Source: Ricinus communis (lineage: Eukaryota > Streptophyta > Magnoliopsida > Malpighiales > Euphorbiaceae). From it: a stretch of DNA of 64,000 nt. The stretch lies in NCBI RefSeq assembly GCF_019578655.1, contig NC_063263.1, forward strand, positions 14,321,001-14,385,000, read 5' to 3'. The notes beneath the pieces were generated by a model. That model had not been told where the DNA came from, did no database searches, and saw only the letters and a program-made list of their open reading frames with translations. Positions 27,190-37,696 of the stretch are shown one piece after another (position 1 is the first letter of the stretch; each line of letters starts with the position of its first letter). A program made the position numbers and the translations under genes.

Positions 27190-27760
27190 AATATATTAAC
27201 AGAAAAATAAGAGCTTCATTGCATAATCAATTATAAAAGTTGGTAAATTCAATTCACCATTGATTACAAGATTCAACCCCACCCATCTACTACAAAACCA
27301 AATCCTACACCTTGCTACATCAACCATAAAGCTTGTCTGGCAGTGCAACTTTTTTCTGGCAGAAATAGGCACAAAGTTTGATTGGAGAGTAACAAACGTT
27401 CATTATAATGTTCAACCATACCACAAAAACCGAAAGCTTTTCAATCATCCATTAAACTTCCCTTCATCAAACTTTCCTTAATCGAACTTGGAAAGTAACT
27501 TCACTTAATCATTCATTAAAATATTCAACCATACCACAAAAACTGAACTTGGAAAGTAACAAACGTTCCTTCATATTTTCTACAATCGTGTAAGTGCATA
27601 GCTCTGCCCCAATTGTCAAACTTCTTCTTGTCATTGTAAGAGCATAGCTTCGCCCTAATCGTCAAACTTCTTCTCATCGGTGTAAGAGTTTAGCTCCGCC
27701 CCAATCCTCAAACTTCTTCTCATTCATCCAATCATCGTGATAAGAGCACAGCTCCGCCCC
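27190..27760 (+). repeat. MULE 3' subterminal region with ~48-bp tandem repeats
   Basis: From ~27590 to 27750 a unit of AGAGCATAGCTCCGCCCCAA followed by a TCAAACTTCTTCTCATC stretch recurs about three and a half times with drift. Just upstream, TTCAACCATACCACAAAAAC and GAACTTGGAAAGTAAC each occur twice (27410-27560). No coding potential. Confidence 0.75.
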
Positions 27761-27843
27761 TAAATGACCAAATTGAAACGAAAGCATCATTTTCCTTAGA
27801 CAAGCTAAAGAAATGGGTTATGGAAGTTATTAGTTGTATTGTA

Positions 27844-28131
27844 ATTAGAAACCCTAAAAATTAGAATTGGGGATAGAATTGGGGAAAAAGTGGGGAAGTA
27901 ATAGAGACGAAACGGTGATTTTTTAGGCACTTCTATGTCCTCAGCCACGTAGACAAAGTAGAGCAACCACGTAGGCAAACCAGAACAACGTGTGGACGCC
28001 GTGTCATTAGTGGCACACGCCAAAATACGGGTGGATAGGAATGATACAAGACACAAACATGACGGACCAAATTGATACGTTTTAAAGGTCATGATAGATT
28101 TGAGAAAATGGTTAAAAATCGGGGTATCTGG
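27844..28131 (+). repeat. Right terminal inverted repeat of the MULE
   Basis: Inverted counterpart of 22681-22969, running from ATTAGAAACCCTAAAAATT to GGGGTATCTGG. Length 288 against 289 on the left, which fixes both borders to within a few bases. Confidence 0.9.
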
Positions 28132-28468
28132 ATTCAATATCTATAGCTACATGATAAGATATTTTTCAGATTTTTCAACTAGTATCTGTTCGAACAAATG
28201 AAAATAGAAAAATAAACCTTGTAAAAATATTGTTAATAAACATCTCATAAGGATAATTAATACAGTAAGAATTTCTTAATACAAAAAGAATTCACTATGG
28301 ATCTTGATAAGATCCTTATTGTACAAAAACACTACTTTTATTACAAATAAGACTTTGTGAAATCACTTAAGAACAACACAGTAAGCAGAAATAAGTAACT
28401 CTTTTCATGATATTTTAAAATAATTGATTCAACAAGACTCGGATGTAATTTAGAGGTCACGATGTTAT
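28132..28468 (-). other. 3' flank of extensin copy 1
   Basis: Non-coding and homologous to the 3' flanks of the other two copies (31570-31900 and 35135-35460): shared AATATCTATA, ATGGATCTTG and the CTTATTGTACA stretch. Probably 3' UTR and downstream sequence of a minus-strand extensin. Confidence 0.7.
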
Positions 28469-29484
28469 TTAATAGTATGGAGGAGGAGAGAAATAATTTG
28501 GAGGTGGTAGAGATTGGTAATAGTAGGAAAGAGGAGGTGAGAGTGAGGGAGGAGGTGGCGACTTATAGTAGGATAGAGGGGATGGAGACTTTTTAGGAGT
28601 AGGAGAAGGAGATGCATAGTAGTATGGAGGTGGAGGTGAAGGAGATAGTGGAGATGGAGACTGATAGTGGTATGGAGGGGATAGAGATTTCTTTGGAGGA
28701 GGGGGGGAAGCATAGTAGTATAGAGGTGGTGGTGATGAAGATGGTGGAGGCGGAGAGTTATAATAGTAAGGTGGTGGCGGAGAATTGTAATAGTATGTAG
28801 GATGTGTGGATTTCTTTGGAGGAGGAGGTGAATGGTAATGGTATGGAAGTAGTGGTGAAGGAGATGGATATTTCTTCCGAGGAGGCGGTGAAGTATAATA
28901 GTATGGAGGTGGTGGTGAGGAAGATGGCGGAGGTGGGGACTTGTAGTAATATGGTGGATAATATACCTTTTTATGTGGAGGTGGTAATTTATACTCGTAT
29001 GATGGATACTTCACTTGTTTTGTAAGAGGTGGTGGTGATTTGTAATAGTATGGCGGATGATATATCTTCTTTGGTAGAGGTGGTGATTTATAATTATATA
29101 GTGGATACTTTACATGCTTTGGAGGAGATGGCGGTGATTTATAATAGTATGGTGGATAATATACCCTTTTTGATGGAGGTGGTGATTTATGATGGATATT
29201 TCACGTGCTTTAAAGGAAGTGGTGGTGATTTATAGTAATATGGTGGATGCTTTACATATTTTGGTGGAGAAGGCGATTTATAATAATATGGAGGATGCTT
29301 TACATATTTTGGTGAAAGCAGAGATTTATGTTTATAAGTCGGTGAAGGTTTGTAATGCTTAGGGTTGCAATGAAGAAGAATAAATATGAGGCATACAATC
29401 GGCCACCGCAGTGGTAGCTACAAGGCAGAGAACAACAGCATGAATCATTGAAGACAAATTTCCCGGCTGCCTCCAGGCTCCCAT
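28469..29484 (-). pseudogene. Extensin copy 1, frameshifted
   Basis: A cell-wall hydroxyproline-rich glycoprotein gene that has lost its frame. The ATG at 29484 starts a good signal peptide (SSMIHAVVLCLVATTAVA), but a deletion just after it puts a TAA at 29359-29361. Beyond that the extensin pattern resumes in another frame ([12 protein letters not shown] units). A second short deletion near 29185-29200 breaks a YKYKSPPPP unit. The 3' part stays open for 181 codons (28469-29014) with SPPPP and YYY blocks and ends PPPYY then TAA, as copy 2 does. It matches copy 2 in layout and in promoter. Confidence 0.85.
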
Positions 29485-29538
29485 TCTCAATTACAAGTGA
29501 GGTTTTGTGCTGTGAATGATGAAGAAGAACACAATCCC

Positions 29539-29546
29539 TTTATATA
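29539..29546 (-). promoter_or_regulatory. TATA box of extensin copy 1
   Basis: TATATAAA on the minus strand, 55 bp upstream of the ATG; the same position and context are kept in copies 2 and 3. A GACCACAGCCTGGA box follows ~45-65 bp further upstream (29590-29606). Confidence 0.7.
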
Positions 29547-29629
29547 GTCATCTCCTCAGTCACTGGTGAAACAGATATGTTTGTTTAGTGATGACCACAG
29601 CCTGGAATTACGCCATTAAAAATACAACT

Positions 29630-31440
29630 CTAAATCTTACACTAACACAATTTTCTAATTTTTCTTTGTCTGTTTCCAACCTGTTAATAAATTGGTGGTC
29701 TCCCACTACGTATCTTATGCATATTCTAAGAAAATGAGAATTTCAAGCTTTGTATTTCTTTTTGGGTAAAATATGGTATTATTTCGACCCAATATGCAAT
29801 CTTTTTTCCTTTTTCTTTTAAATTATGTCACAAAATATAATAAAAAGTAATAAAGGAGAAGTTGAGGAATGAGTAACAGATATCTGAAGACAACATATAA
29901 ATATATATATATATGCAAATTTGCAAGAACTGGTCCCTTTAATTTGCAAGAACTGGTCCCTTTAATACGGCAATTAACTTAATTAATTAATTATGCATTT
30001 GATTCAGTCATAGAAGTTGAAACAAGTTAATCACATCATATAAATTAAAATTTCTTAATTAAACATTATGAGCCGCCTGATCAACATATTTATTTTGATC
30101 TAATTGTATGATTATAGGGCTCTTGATAGCATGCTTTACTTATTGAATGACTTTCACTTTAGTTTCTATAGTTCAAAATTTTGTTTTGTTATATTATTCT
30201 AAATATATTTGATTCAGCTGATAAGTTATAGTTGATATCCGATAATTTATAATTGATATAAATATTTTATTAAAATATTTAAATTAATTATTCTTTGTAA
30301 TTTATATTTAACATATAATATATTTTATATTAAAAATACAAGCCTATAATAAAATCTGAAATTGACACATAACATTGTTACAAATGAAAGTAAAAAAAAA
30401 AAACTACAAACTGAAAAAAAAAAAAGAAGTGAGTTTAATAGAAGTATATACAACTACTGTTGTTTATATATAAAATGATATAAAATGACTAATAAAAATT
30501 TAATTTATTTACTTGAAAAAATAAATGTCTATTATTTATTTACTTAATAATTTAAATAATTGAACAATTAAATATCAAAATCATGAGAAATTGCAAATTC
30601 AATAGCTGAATCAGACTTTATCTTAATAAAATTTATGCTGATGAATCATGCAACTAAATTAAATTAAGAAATTGAAATTGATATGAATTTCAAACACAAA
30701 ATTGTATGATTGAGATTATCATGTTTTATGCATAAGGTTAGTTTTCCAGTAATCTGGAAGTTCTAAAGCACCAAATAATATATCTTTGATAAACATCTCA
30801 CATGCAAGTTCAAACATAAAACCTGGAGAAATTCTAATCACTTATTTCTTCTATGTTTACAAAAGTTTATTTAACTGGGAGAAGAAAGATTAATGATATA
30901 GCAAAAAAGAGAAAGTAACATTAACCAAGACAAAATGATAACACAGTTGCTACTTTGATAAATAGAATACTCGTTCCAATTCAAATACACAGAATATGTA
31001 ACTAAAAATTGTATTGAATGTAGAACTGTGAGTTAATTATTTAACTTTAATTGGGTTTTAATTTAGTCATTTTCATAAATAAAAGATTGATATATCGCAG
31101 AAATGGCCGATATAGAGAATAATTAAGAGAGAAATATGTTGATATTTTCATCGGAAATAAATTATAACCAAAATCGAAATTAAATGATTTTAATGAAATA
31201 AATTAAAGTAAAACTTAATGCAAAGTTAAATGATTTTTTTCTATTCTTTCTTCAATTAATACTTGTTTTCTTGATTATTTATACTAAATTTTCTAATTTT
31301 GATAATTTCTTACATTTTCTTTTACCTGAAAGAGCTTATTAGTTAGACACTGAAGAACTTTCCTTGAACCTTTCCAACATAGCTAGCAATATAAGCAAGT
31401 GTGAACTCCTCCATGAAATCTAGCTTTTAGCTCTTTCTAA
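29630..31440. other. AT-rich intergenic spacer of the extensin array
   Basis: No gene seen. It is very AT-rich, with A-runs at 30393-30425. It contains a perfect tandem pair of TTTGCAAGAACTGGTCCC plus TTTAA near 29919-29963, whose single-copy counterpart is near 33430 in the next spacer. Confidence 0.6.
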
Positions 31441-31901
31441 TATTAATAATCCAAGTCAAACAGTGGTATTGCTTTACTATTCAGAATATGTATGCAGCCA
31501 ATCTCTTAGAATATGTCCTTTTGAACTTCCAATGGTAATGTACTAGATCTATTAACATTTAGAAAGTGCAATATCTATAACTACAATAAGATATTTTCAG
31601 ATTTTTCCAAATACTTTATGTTCATAAAATCTAGTAGTACAAAAATAACTCTGGTAAAATTTCAATTAATAAACACTGCATAAAGACAAATGATACAATA
31701 AGCATTATTTCATACAAAAAAGAATTCACTATGAATCTTGGTATAGATTCTTATTGTACACAAACTTCTTTTATTACAATTTAAAACTTAAAAGAACAAA
31801 CAACAACAACACATTAAGCAGTAATGAGTTATTCTTGTTACGACATTTCAAATCGATTCAACAATGGACTTGGCTGGAATTTGGAAGTAGCCAAATATTT
31901 A

Positions 31902-32978
31902 TTAGTATGGAGGAGGAGGAGAGTAAGTCGGTGGTGGTGGAGATTGGTAATAGTAGGGAGGAGGAGGAGAGGGTGATGGAGGTGGTGGTGAATTATAGTA
32001 GTATGGAGGAGGTGGAGATTTGACTGGAGGAGGAGGTGATGCATAGTAGTATGGAGGTGGTGGTGATGGGGATGGTGGAGGTGGAGAACTATAATAGTAA
32101 GGTGGTGGTGGAGACTTTTTTGGAGGAGGAGGGGAATAATAGTGGTATGGAGGAGGTGGAGACTTCTTTGGAGGAGGAGGGGAATAATAGTGGTATGGAG
32201 GTGGTGGTGAAGGAGATGGAGGTGGTGGGGATTTGTAGTAGTATGGCGGATGATATTCCTTCTTTGGTGGAGGTGGTGATTTATAGTAGTATGGAGGATG
32301 GTATTCTTTCTTTGGTGGAGGTGGTGATTTGTAGTAGTATGGAGGATGATATTCCTTCTTCGGTGGAGGTGGTGATTTGTAGTAGTATGGAGGATGATAT
32401 TCCTTCTTCGGTGGAGGTGGTGATTTGTAGTAGTATGGAGGATGATATTCCTTCTTCGGTGGAGGTGGTGATTTGTAGTAGTATGGAGGATGATATTCCT
32501 TCTTTGGTGGAGGTGGTGATTTATACTTGTATGGTGGATACTTCATGTGCTTTGGAGGAGGTGGTGGTGATTTATAATAATACGGAGGATGATATACCTT
32601 CTTCGGTGGAGGTGGTGATTTATACTTGTATGGTGGATACTTCACCTTCTTTGGAGGTGGTGGTGATTTATAGTAATATGGCGGATGATATACTTTCTTT
32701 GGTGGAGGTGGTGATTTATATTTATACGGGGGATGCTCAACATGCTTTGGTGGAGGAGGAGACTTGTAATAGTATGGAGGATGCTTTTCATATTTTGGAG
32801 GAGGCGGAGATTTAGGTTTGTAAGCAGGAGAAGGTTCGTAATGTTTAGGGTGATACGGAGGCGGTGGAGAAGCATAAATATAAGGCTTGTAATCGGCCAC
32901 CACACTGGTGGCTGCAAGGCAGAGAACTATAGCATGAATAATTGAAGACAAATGTCCCGGATTTCCCCGGGCTCCCAT
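31902..32978 (-). CDS. Extensin (intact middle copy, 358 aa)
   Basis: Secreted structural glycoprotein of the plant cell wall, in which SPPPP prolines are hydroxylated and arabinosylated and YYY/YKY tyrosines form isodityrosine cross-links. Single exon: ATG at 32978, signal peptide ~1-28 (IIHAIVLCLAATSVVA), then no other domain. First come mixed units ([30 protein letters not shown]), then near-identical 16-residue units KSPPPPKKEYHPPYYY encoded by 48-bp DNA repeats, then [18 protein letters not shown] units, ending TYSPPPPY. Almost every unit carries both the SPPPP glycosylation motif and a Tyr cross-link motif. It is the only one of three tandem copies without a frameshift, so it probably carries the function of the locus. 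The long plus-strand open frame opposite is a shadow of the repeats. Confidence 0.93.
   Translation of the reverse strand: MGARGNPGHLSSIIHAIVLCLAATSVVADYKPYIYASPPPPYHPKHYEPSPAYKPKSPPPPKYEKHPPYYYKSPPPPKHVEHPPYKYKSPPPPKKVYHPPYYYKSPPPPKKVKYPPYKYKSPPPPKKVYHPPYYYKSPPPPPKHMKYPPYKYKSPPPPKKEYHPPYYYKSPPPPKKEYHPPYYYKSPPPPKKEYHPPYYYKSPPPPKKEYHPPYYYKSPPPPKKEYHPPYYYKSPPPPKKEYHPPYYYKSPPPPSPSPPPPYHYYSPPPPKKSPPPPYHYYSPPPPKKSPPPPYYYSSPPPPSPSPPPPYYYASPPPPVKSPPPPYYYNSPPPPSPSPPPPYYYQSPPPPTYSPPPPY
32225..32545 (-). repeat. 48-bp coding minisatellite inside the extensin
   Basis: Six to seven units of exactly 48 bp (TTCTTCGGTGGAGGTGGTGA plus 28 more bases on the + strand), some apparently identical. Each encodes one KSPPPPKKEYHPPYYY unit. 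The homogeneity implies recent unequal exchange or slippage. Confidence 0.9.
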
Positions 32979-33032
32979 TCTTAACTACAAGTGTTGTTTT
33001 GTGTTGTGAATGGTGAAGCAGAACAAGAGTCC

Positions 33033-33040
33033 TTTATATA
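33033..33040 (-). promoter_or_regulatory. TATA box of extensin copy 2
   Basis: TATATAAA on the minus strand, 55 bp upstream of the ATG at 32978. A conserved GATCACAGCCTGGA block lies upstream at 33084-33100, shared with copies 1 and 3. Confidence 0.75.
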
Positions 33041-33249
33041 GTGATCTTTCCAATCCTGCTGACATAAAATATATTTGTTTAATGATGATCACAGCCTGGA
33101 TTAGACCATTAAAAAGAAAAACAAAACAAAACAAAAAAGAAATCCCAAATCATACATTAGCAAAGTTTTCTTGTAATTCTGTCGGTTTGCAAGTTATTGA
33201 TGGTTTCCCACTATGTACCTTAGTTTTACTAATATGCATATGATAAGAA

Positions 33250-35465
33250 AAGGCAATTTTCAAAGCTTTGCATGTTTGGTACGATGTCCTTTTTAATATT
33301 CAGAGTAAACCAGGTTTGTAGGCAACATGCTAATTTTTTTTTTTTTAATTTTGTCTTAAAAGATAATGAAAACTAATAAAGATGTGGAGGAACGAGTACA
33401 GATATTTGAAGTCAAACATATATATGTAAATTTGCAAGATGAACTGGTCCCTGTGAGATGGCTATACTTAATTAGTTATGCATTTTGATTCAGTCATGGG
33501 AGTTGGAACAAGTAATTGCATCATAAAATTTAGAATTATGCATAAGGTCTCAATCAGTAAGTCGCCTGAACGACAGATTCATTTTTTGGTAATGATACGA
33601 ATGATCACAAGCCCATGATGAGATGAATGATAGGCTTGTGATCAGAAGAATCGTAGAACTTGCTTGTTCATGGTGCCTTGACTTTCTGTACTAACCTACT
33701 GATAGTGGGATTTTTAATAAGATTCTAGGTGGGTGGATGATGGAACTAAACCAAGTCAAGAAAATGAATTCACAGAAATTTCAAACAGAAAAATGCACCA
33801 CAAGTTGATCTGAAATTGTCATGTTTTATTCAATTAATTAGCTCTGATAATTAAGCATATCCCATGTCAACACCTAGAGAAAATCTCTCAAGTTTTAAGC
33901 TACAATTGGTATTCACTTAAACCAGCTTGTTGAAACTTTCTGGCATTTCCTACTTTGTTTATGAAAATTACTCAACAGAGAGAACAAAGATTAGTGATAT
34001 ATGCTAAAAAGAAAAGCAACATTAACCAAAGTAAAATAACAACACCAATTGCTATGTTGATCTAAAATAGTCACTTGAAATTAAAACACTGAAAATATGT
34101 AACTAAAAGAGTCTTGATTGTATAACTTTTGAGTTCTAGATAGTGAACTTTTATTATATGATAGCAGACTCATATCTTCAAATCCAAGAACTAAGAGCAG
34201 TACAAGGAATCAATTCTCTTTATGGTATCTAAATAATGCAATTTTGGCACACTGGATACTAAGTATTGATTTTCAATAAAAATTAGCAGATATCATCATA
34301 CAATTAATTTATGTGTCATAAGTGATTAATGATAGTCATACATCAATCAATGTAAATATGTCATTCAATAAAAATTAACAGATATTATCATATAATTAAT
34401 TTAGGTGTCATAACTGGTTAATGATATTCAGTAAAAATTACCATATATTATCATATAATTAATTTATGTGTCATAATTAGTTAATGATAGCCATATATCA
34501 ACCGATGTAAATATATCATTCAATAAAGATTAACAGATATTATCATACAATTAATTTATGTGTGCATAATCTGGTAAATATATCCTATCTATGTCGCCGA
34601 ATAATTGATTTTAAACTTAAAAAATTACCTTTTTCTCATTTATAATTTTTAATCAAATCGTGATTAGGACCAATAGTGGCATCTAATGCAGCTCTACAAC
34701 CGCCAACTCAACAAAAATTGACCACATAAAAAAGATAGTATCCAATTTGATACATTGTGCATATTTTAGGTACCTGCAATTAATTGTATGCATGTTTTTT
34801 CTTCAAGTAATACTTCTTTTCTTGATTACTTGTAATCAATCTGCTTAATTTATTATATTTTTTTAACTGTGATTATTGTCTGAACTTGGAATAGTTGCAA
34901 AGACTTTTCCTGGACATTTTCCAACCTACTTAGGAATCTTATATGTAATATATAGAAGCTAGCAATATATATATATATATATAAAAGCAGGTGTCTAATC
35001 CTCCTTCAATTCTCCAAGTCAAAGAGTGGTTTAGCTGACCTCTTCAGAATATACAGTTATTCCAATCCTTAAGAATGTAAAACTTTGAACATACAATCAT
35101 TATATAATTGATCTCTTAACAGTTAGAAAGGTCCCTCAATATCTATAACTGCAATGACATATTTTTAGATTTTCCAAATAGTTTCTGTTCGGATAAATGG
35201 AAGTAGAAAAATAGTTCTTGTAAAAAATTTAATTGATAAACATTTCATGAAGAGAAATGGTACAATAAACATTGTTTCATACAAAAAGAAATCACTATGG
35301 ATCTTGTTATATAGATCCTTATTGTACACAAAGAATTCTTTATTACAATTAAAAACTTGAAAATTGAACAACATAATAGGATTAAGTAGTAAGTTATACT
35401 TGTTCCAACGTTTCAAATTGATTCCCATGATGGACTTAGTAGTAATTCGGAGCTAGTAGAGATGT
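33250..35465. other. Spacer between extensin copies 2 and 3
   Basis: No gene seen. Holds a compound repeat at 34290-34575, a short TA run near 34966-34982, and from ~35016 the 3' flank of copy 3 (AAGTCAAAGAGTGG onward), homologous to the flanks of the other copies. Confidence 0.6.
34290..34575. repeat. Compound direct repeat, alternating ~92 and ~63 bp
   Basis: The string AATTAATTTATGTGTCATAA, with small changes, starts near 34302, 34394, 34457 and 34549. The intervals of 92, 63 and 92 bp mean a ~155-bp unit present nearly twice with an internal partial copy. Each is preceded by an ATTCAATAAAAATTA-type segment and TATCATATAATT. Confidence 0.75.
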
Positions 35466-36723
35466 TTAGTAGTATGGAGGAGGAGAGTAAGGTGGTGGTG
35501 GTGGAGATTGGTAATAGTAGGGAGGAGGAGGCGAGAGTGATGGAGGTGGTGGTGATTTATAGTAGTATGAAGGGATTGGAGACTATTTTTGGCAAAGGAG
35601 ATGATACATAGTAATAGGGAGGTAGGGATGAAGGAGAAGGTGGAGATGGAGATTGATAATAGTATGGAAGGAATGGAGATTTCTTTGAAGGTGGTGGTGA
35701 TTTATAGTAGTATGAAGGGGGTGGAGACTTTTTGGAAGGAGGAGGTGATGCATAGTAATATGGAGGTGGAGACTGGTAATAGTATGGAGGGAATGGAGAT
35801 TTCTTTGGAGGAGGGAGTGATGCATAGTAATATGGAGATGGTAGAGGTGGAGAATTGTCATAGTATGGAAGAGGTGGAGATTTCTTTGGAAAGGGTAAAA
35901 TGTAATAGTATGGAGATGGTGGTGAAGGAGATGGCAGAGGTGGGGACTTGTAGTAATATGATGGATATTTCATGTACTTTAGAGGAGGTGGTAGTGATTT
36001 GTAATAGTATGGCGGATGATATACTTTTCTCGGTGGAGGTGATGATGATTTATAATAATAAGACAGATGATATACTTTCATGGTGGAGGTGCAGATTTAT
36101 ACTTGTATGATAGATACGTCACGTGCTTTGGAGAAAATGGTAGTGATTTATAGTAATATGGCGAGTGATATATCTTCTTTAGTGGAGCTAATGATTTATA
36201 TTTATATGCTGGATATTTCACAAATTTTGGAATAGGTGATGATGATTTATAGTAAATTGGGAGATGTTGTACATGTTTTGCTAGAGGCATGGATTTATAC
36301 TTATATGGCGAATGCTTCACATACTCTAGTGGAGGTAAAGATTTGTAGTAGTATGCCGAATATTATACATGTTTTAGTGGAGATGGAAATTTATATTTAT
36401 ATGGTGGATGCTTCACATATTTTGATGGAGGAGGTGACTTATAATAGTACGGTGAATGTTTCACATACTTTAATAGAGGTGGAGGTTTACAATTGTACGA
36501 CGGATTGTCAACATGTTTTGATGGAGGGGGAAGAGTTATAGTAGTATGGAGGATGCTTTACATATTTTGGTAAAGATAGAGATTTGTGTGTATAAGGTGG
36601 AGAAGGTTTGTAATATTTAGGGTAGTACGGTGACGAGTCAGCCACCACACTGGTGGCTACAAGGCAGAGAACTATAGCATGAATCATTGAAAACAAACAT
36701 CGCAGTTGTCTCCGGGTTCCCAT
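35466..36723 (-). pseudogene. Extensin copy 3, multiply frameshifted
   Basis: The ATG at 36723 opens a signal peptide (SMIHAIVLCLVATSVVA) and ~70 codons, then a frameshift gives a TGA at 36508-36510. Extensin-like repeats continue in other frames (36078-36320 and 35557-36081), but many SPPPP motifs have decayed to SLPP, SSSPP or SPPLP, and several units have lost bases. The C-terminal blocks (PPPPYYYQSPPP type) can still be traced to the TAA near 35466. More decayed than copy 1. Confidence 0.85.
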
Positions 36724-36773
36724 TGTTAATTAGAGGTGATATTTTTGTGCACGGTGAACAAGAACACAAACAA

Positions 36774-36781
36774 TTTATATA
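36774..36781 (-). promoter_or_regulatory. TATA box of extensin copy 3
   Basis: TATATAAA on the minus strand, 51 bp upstream of the ATG. A GATCACACCCTGGATTGGA block lies at 36826-36844, matching the other two promoters. Confidence 0.65.
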
Positions 36782-36849
36782 GTGATCTCTTCAGTCACTG
36801 CTGCCATAGATATGTTTGTTTAATTGTGATCACACCCTGGATTGGACCA

Positions 36850-37690
36850 TTAAAATACAACTCCAAATCGTACATGTACTAACGCAATTTTCTTATTACT
36901 CTTTTGTCTGTTTCCAACTTGTTATAGTGGTTTCCCAATATGTACCTTTTAATTTACGATATGCATATACTAAGAAAATGAAAATTTCAAGCTTTGACAT
37001 TTTTGGTAAAGTGATTTGGAGCAAACCGATTTGGAGCCAAAGCATGTTTAATTTTAATTTTATGTCAGAAAAGATAATATAGATAATGGGTGTTTGAAGT
37101 CTAACTATAATCTATATATAACTTCAGGAATATTTGGTGAAGATTTTTCTTTTCTTTTTGTTGTTGTTCAACTTGTTCATGGTGCCATGACTTTGTGTAC
37201 TGGCCTACTGAAAGTAGAATTTTTAATTAAATTTAGGGTGGTAGATGATGATAAAAGAAAAATAATAAAGTCAAGAAAATGAATGGAGAGAAATTCCAAA
37301 CAGAAAATGCAGGTACAAGTTGATTTAATTTTAAACTGAAAACTAAAGCTTAATGACTGACATTATCGTGTCTTATGCATAAGCTTCAATTTGTAGTAAT
37401 CTGGGATATATCTATACATATGTGTATGTGTGTGTATATAACACATGCAGATTCAAACATGAAACCTAGAGAAAACTCCTTATATTTGAAGCTGGAAAAC
37501 CAGTTTTAACCAAGACAAAATAACAACATGACCAGCCGCTATTTTGATACATGTAGAACACAAACGCAGAAACATGCAATTAAAAAAGTCTTGAACATGC
37601 AGCTCTGAGTTCTAGCTAGAGCGAGCTCTTATTATATGTATGATCAGACTCATATATGGTATATTTGAGCAGACTCATATCTTCAAAGCC
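36850..37690. other. Intergenic, no gene seen
   Basis: AT-rich sequence between extensin copy 3 and the AHP gene. Parts (around 37150-37450) resemble 33660-33900 in the previous spacer, so the tandem unit extends at least this far. Confidence 0.5.
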
Positions 37691-37696
37691 AGTACT

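Larger units (their letters stand above)
22681..28131 (+). mobile_element. Mutator-like element (MULE) with long TIRs, non-functional
   Basis: A 5.45-kb element bounded by inverted repeats of about 289 bp (22681-22969 and 27844-28131) and carrying one MURA-type transposase gene on the + strand. Long TIRs plus a MuDR/SWIM/CCHC transposase define the TIR-MULE class. Subterminal tandem repeats lie just inside each end (23220-23330, 27590-27750). I could not see a convincing 9-bp target-site duplication at the ends. The transposase has ten in-frame stops, so the copy cannot supply its own protein. Confidence 0.92.

Noticed and set aside
32225..32545. CRISPR-like regular 48-bp repeats
   Set aside because: The units are contiguous, in frame, have no spacers and encode extensin repeats in a plant nuclear gene.
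32036..32815. A 259-codon open frame on the + strand opposite the intact extensin, and similar ones opposite copies 1 and 3
   Set aside because: Its Val/Glu/Met/Ser repeats are the reverse complement of the SPPPP/YYY codons; low-complexity shadows without independent evidence.
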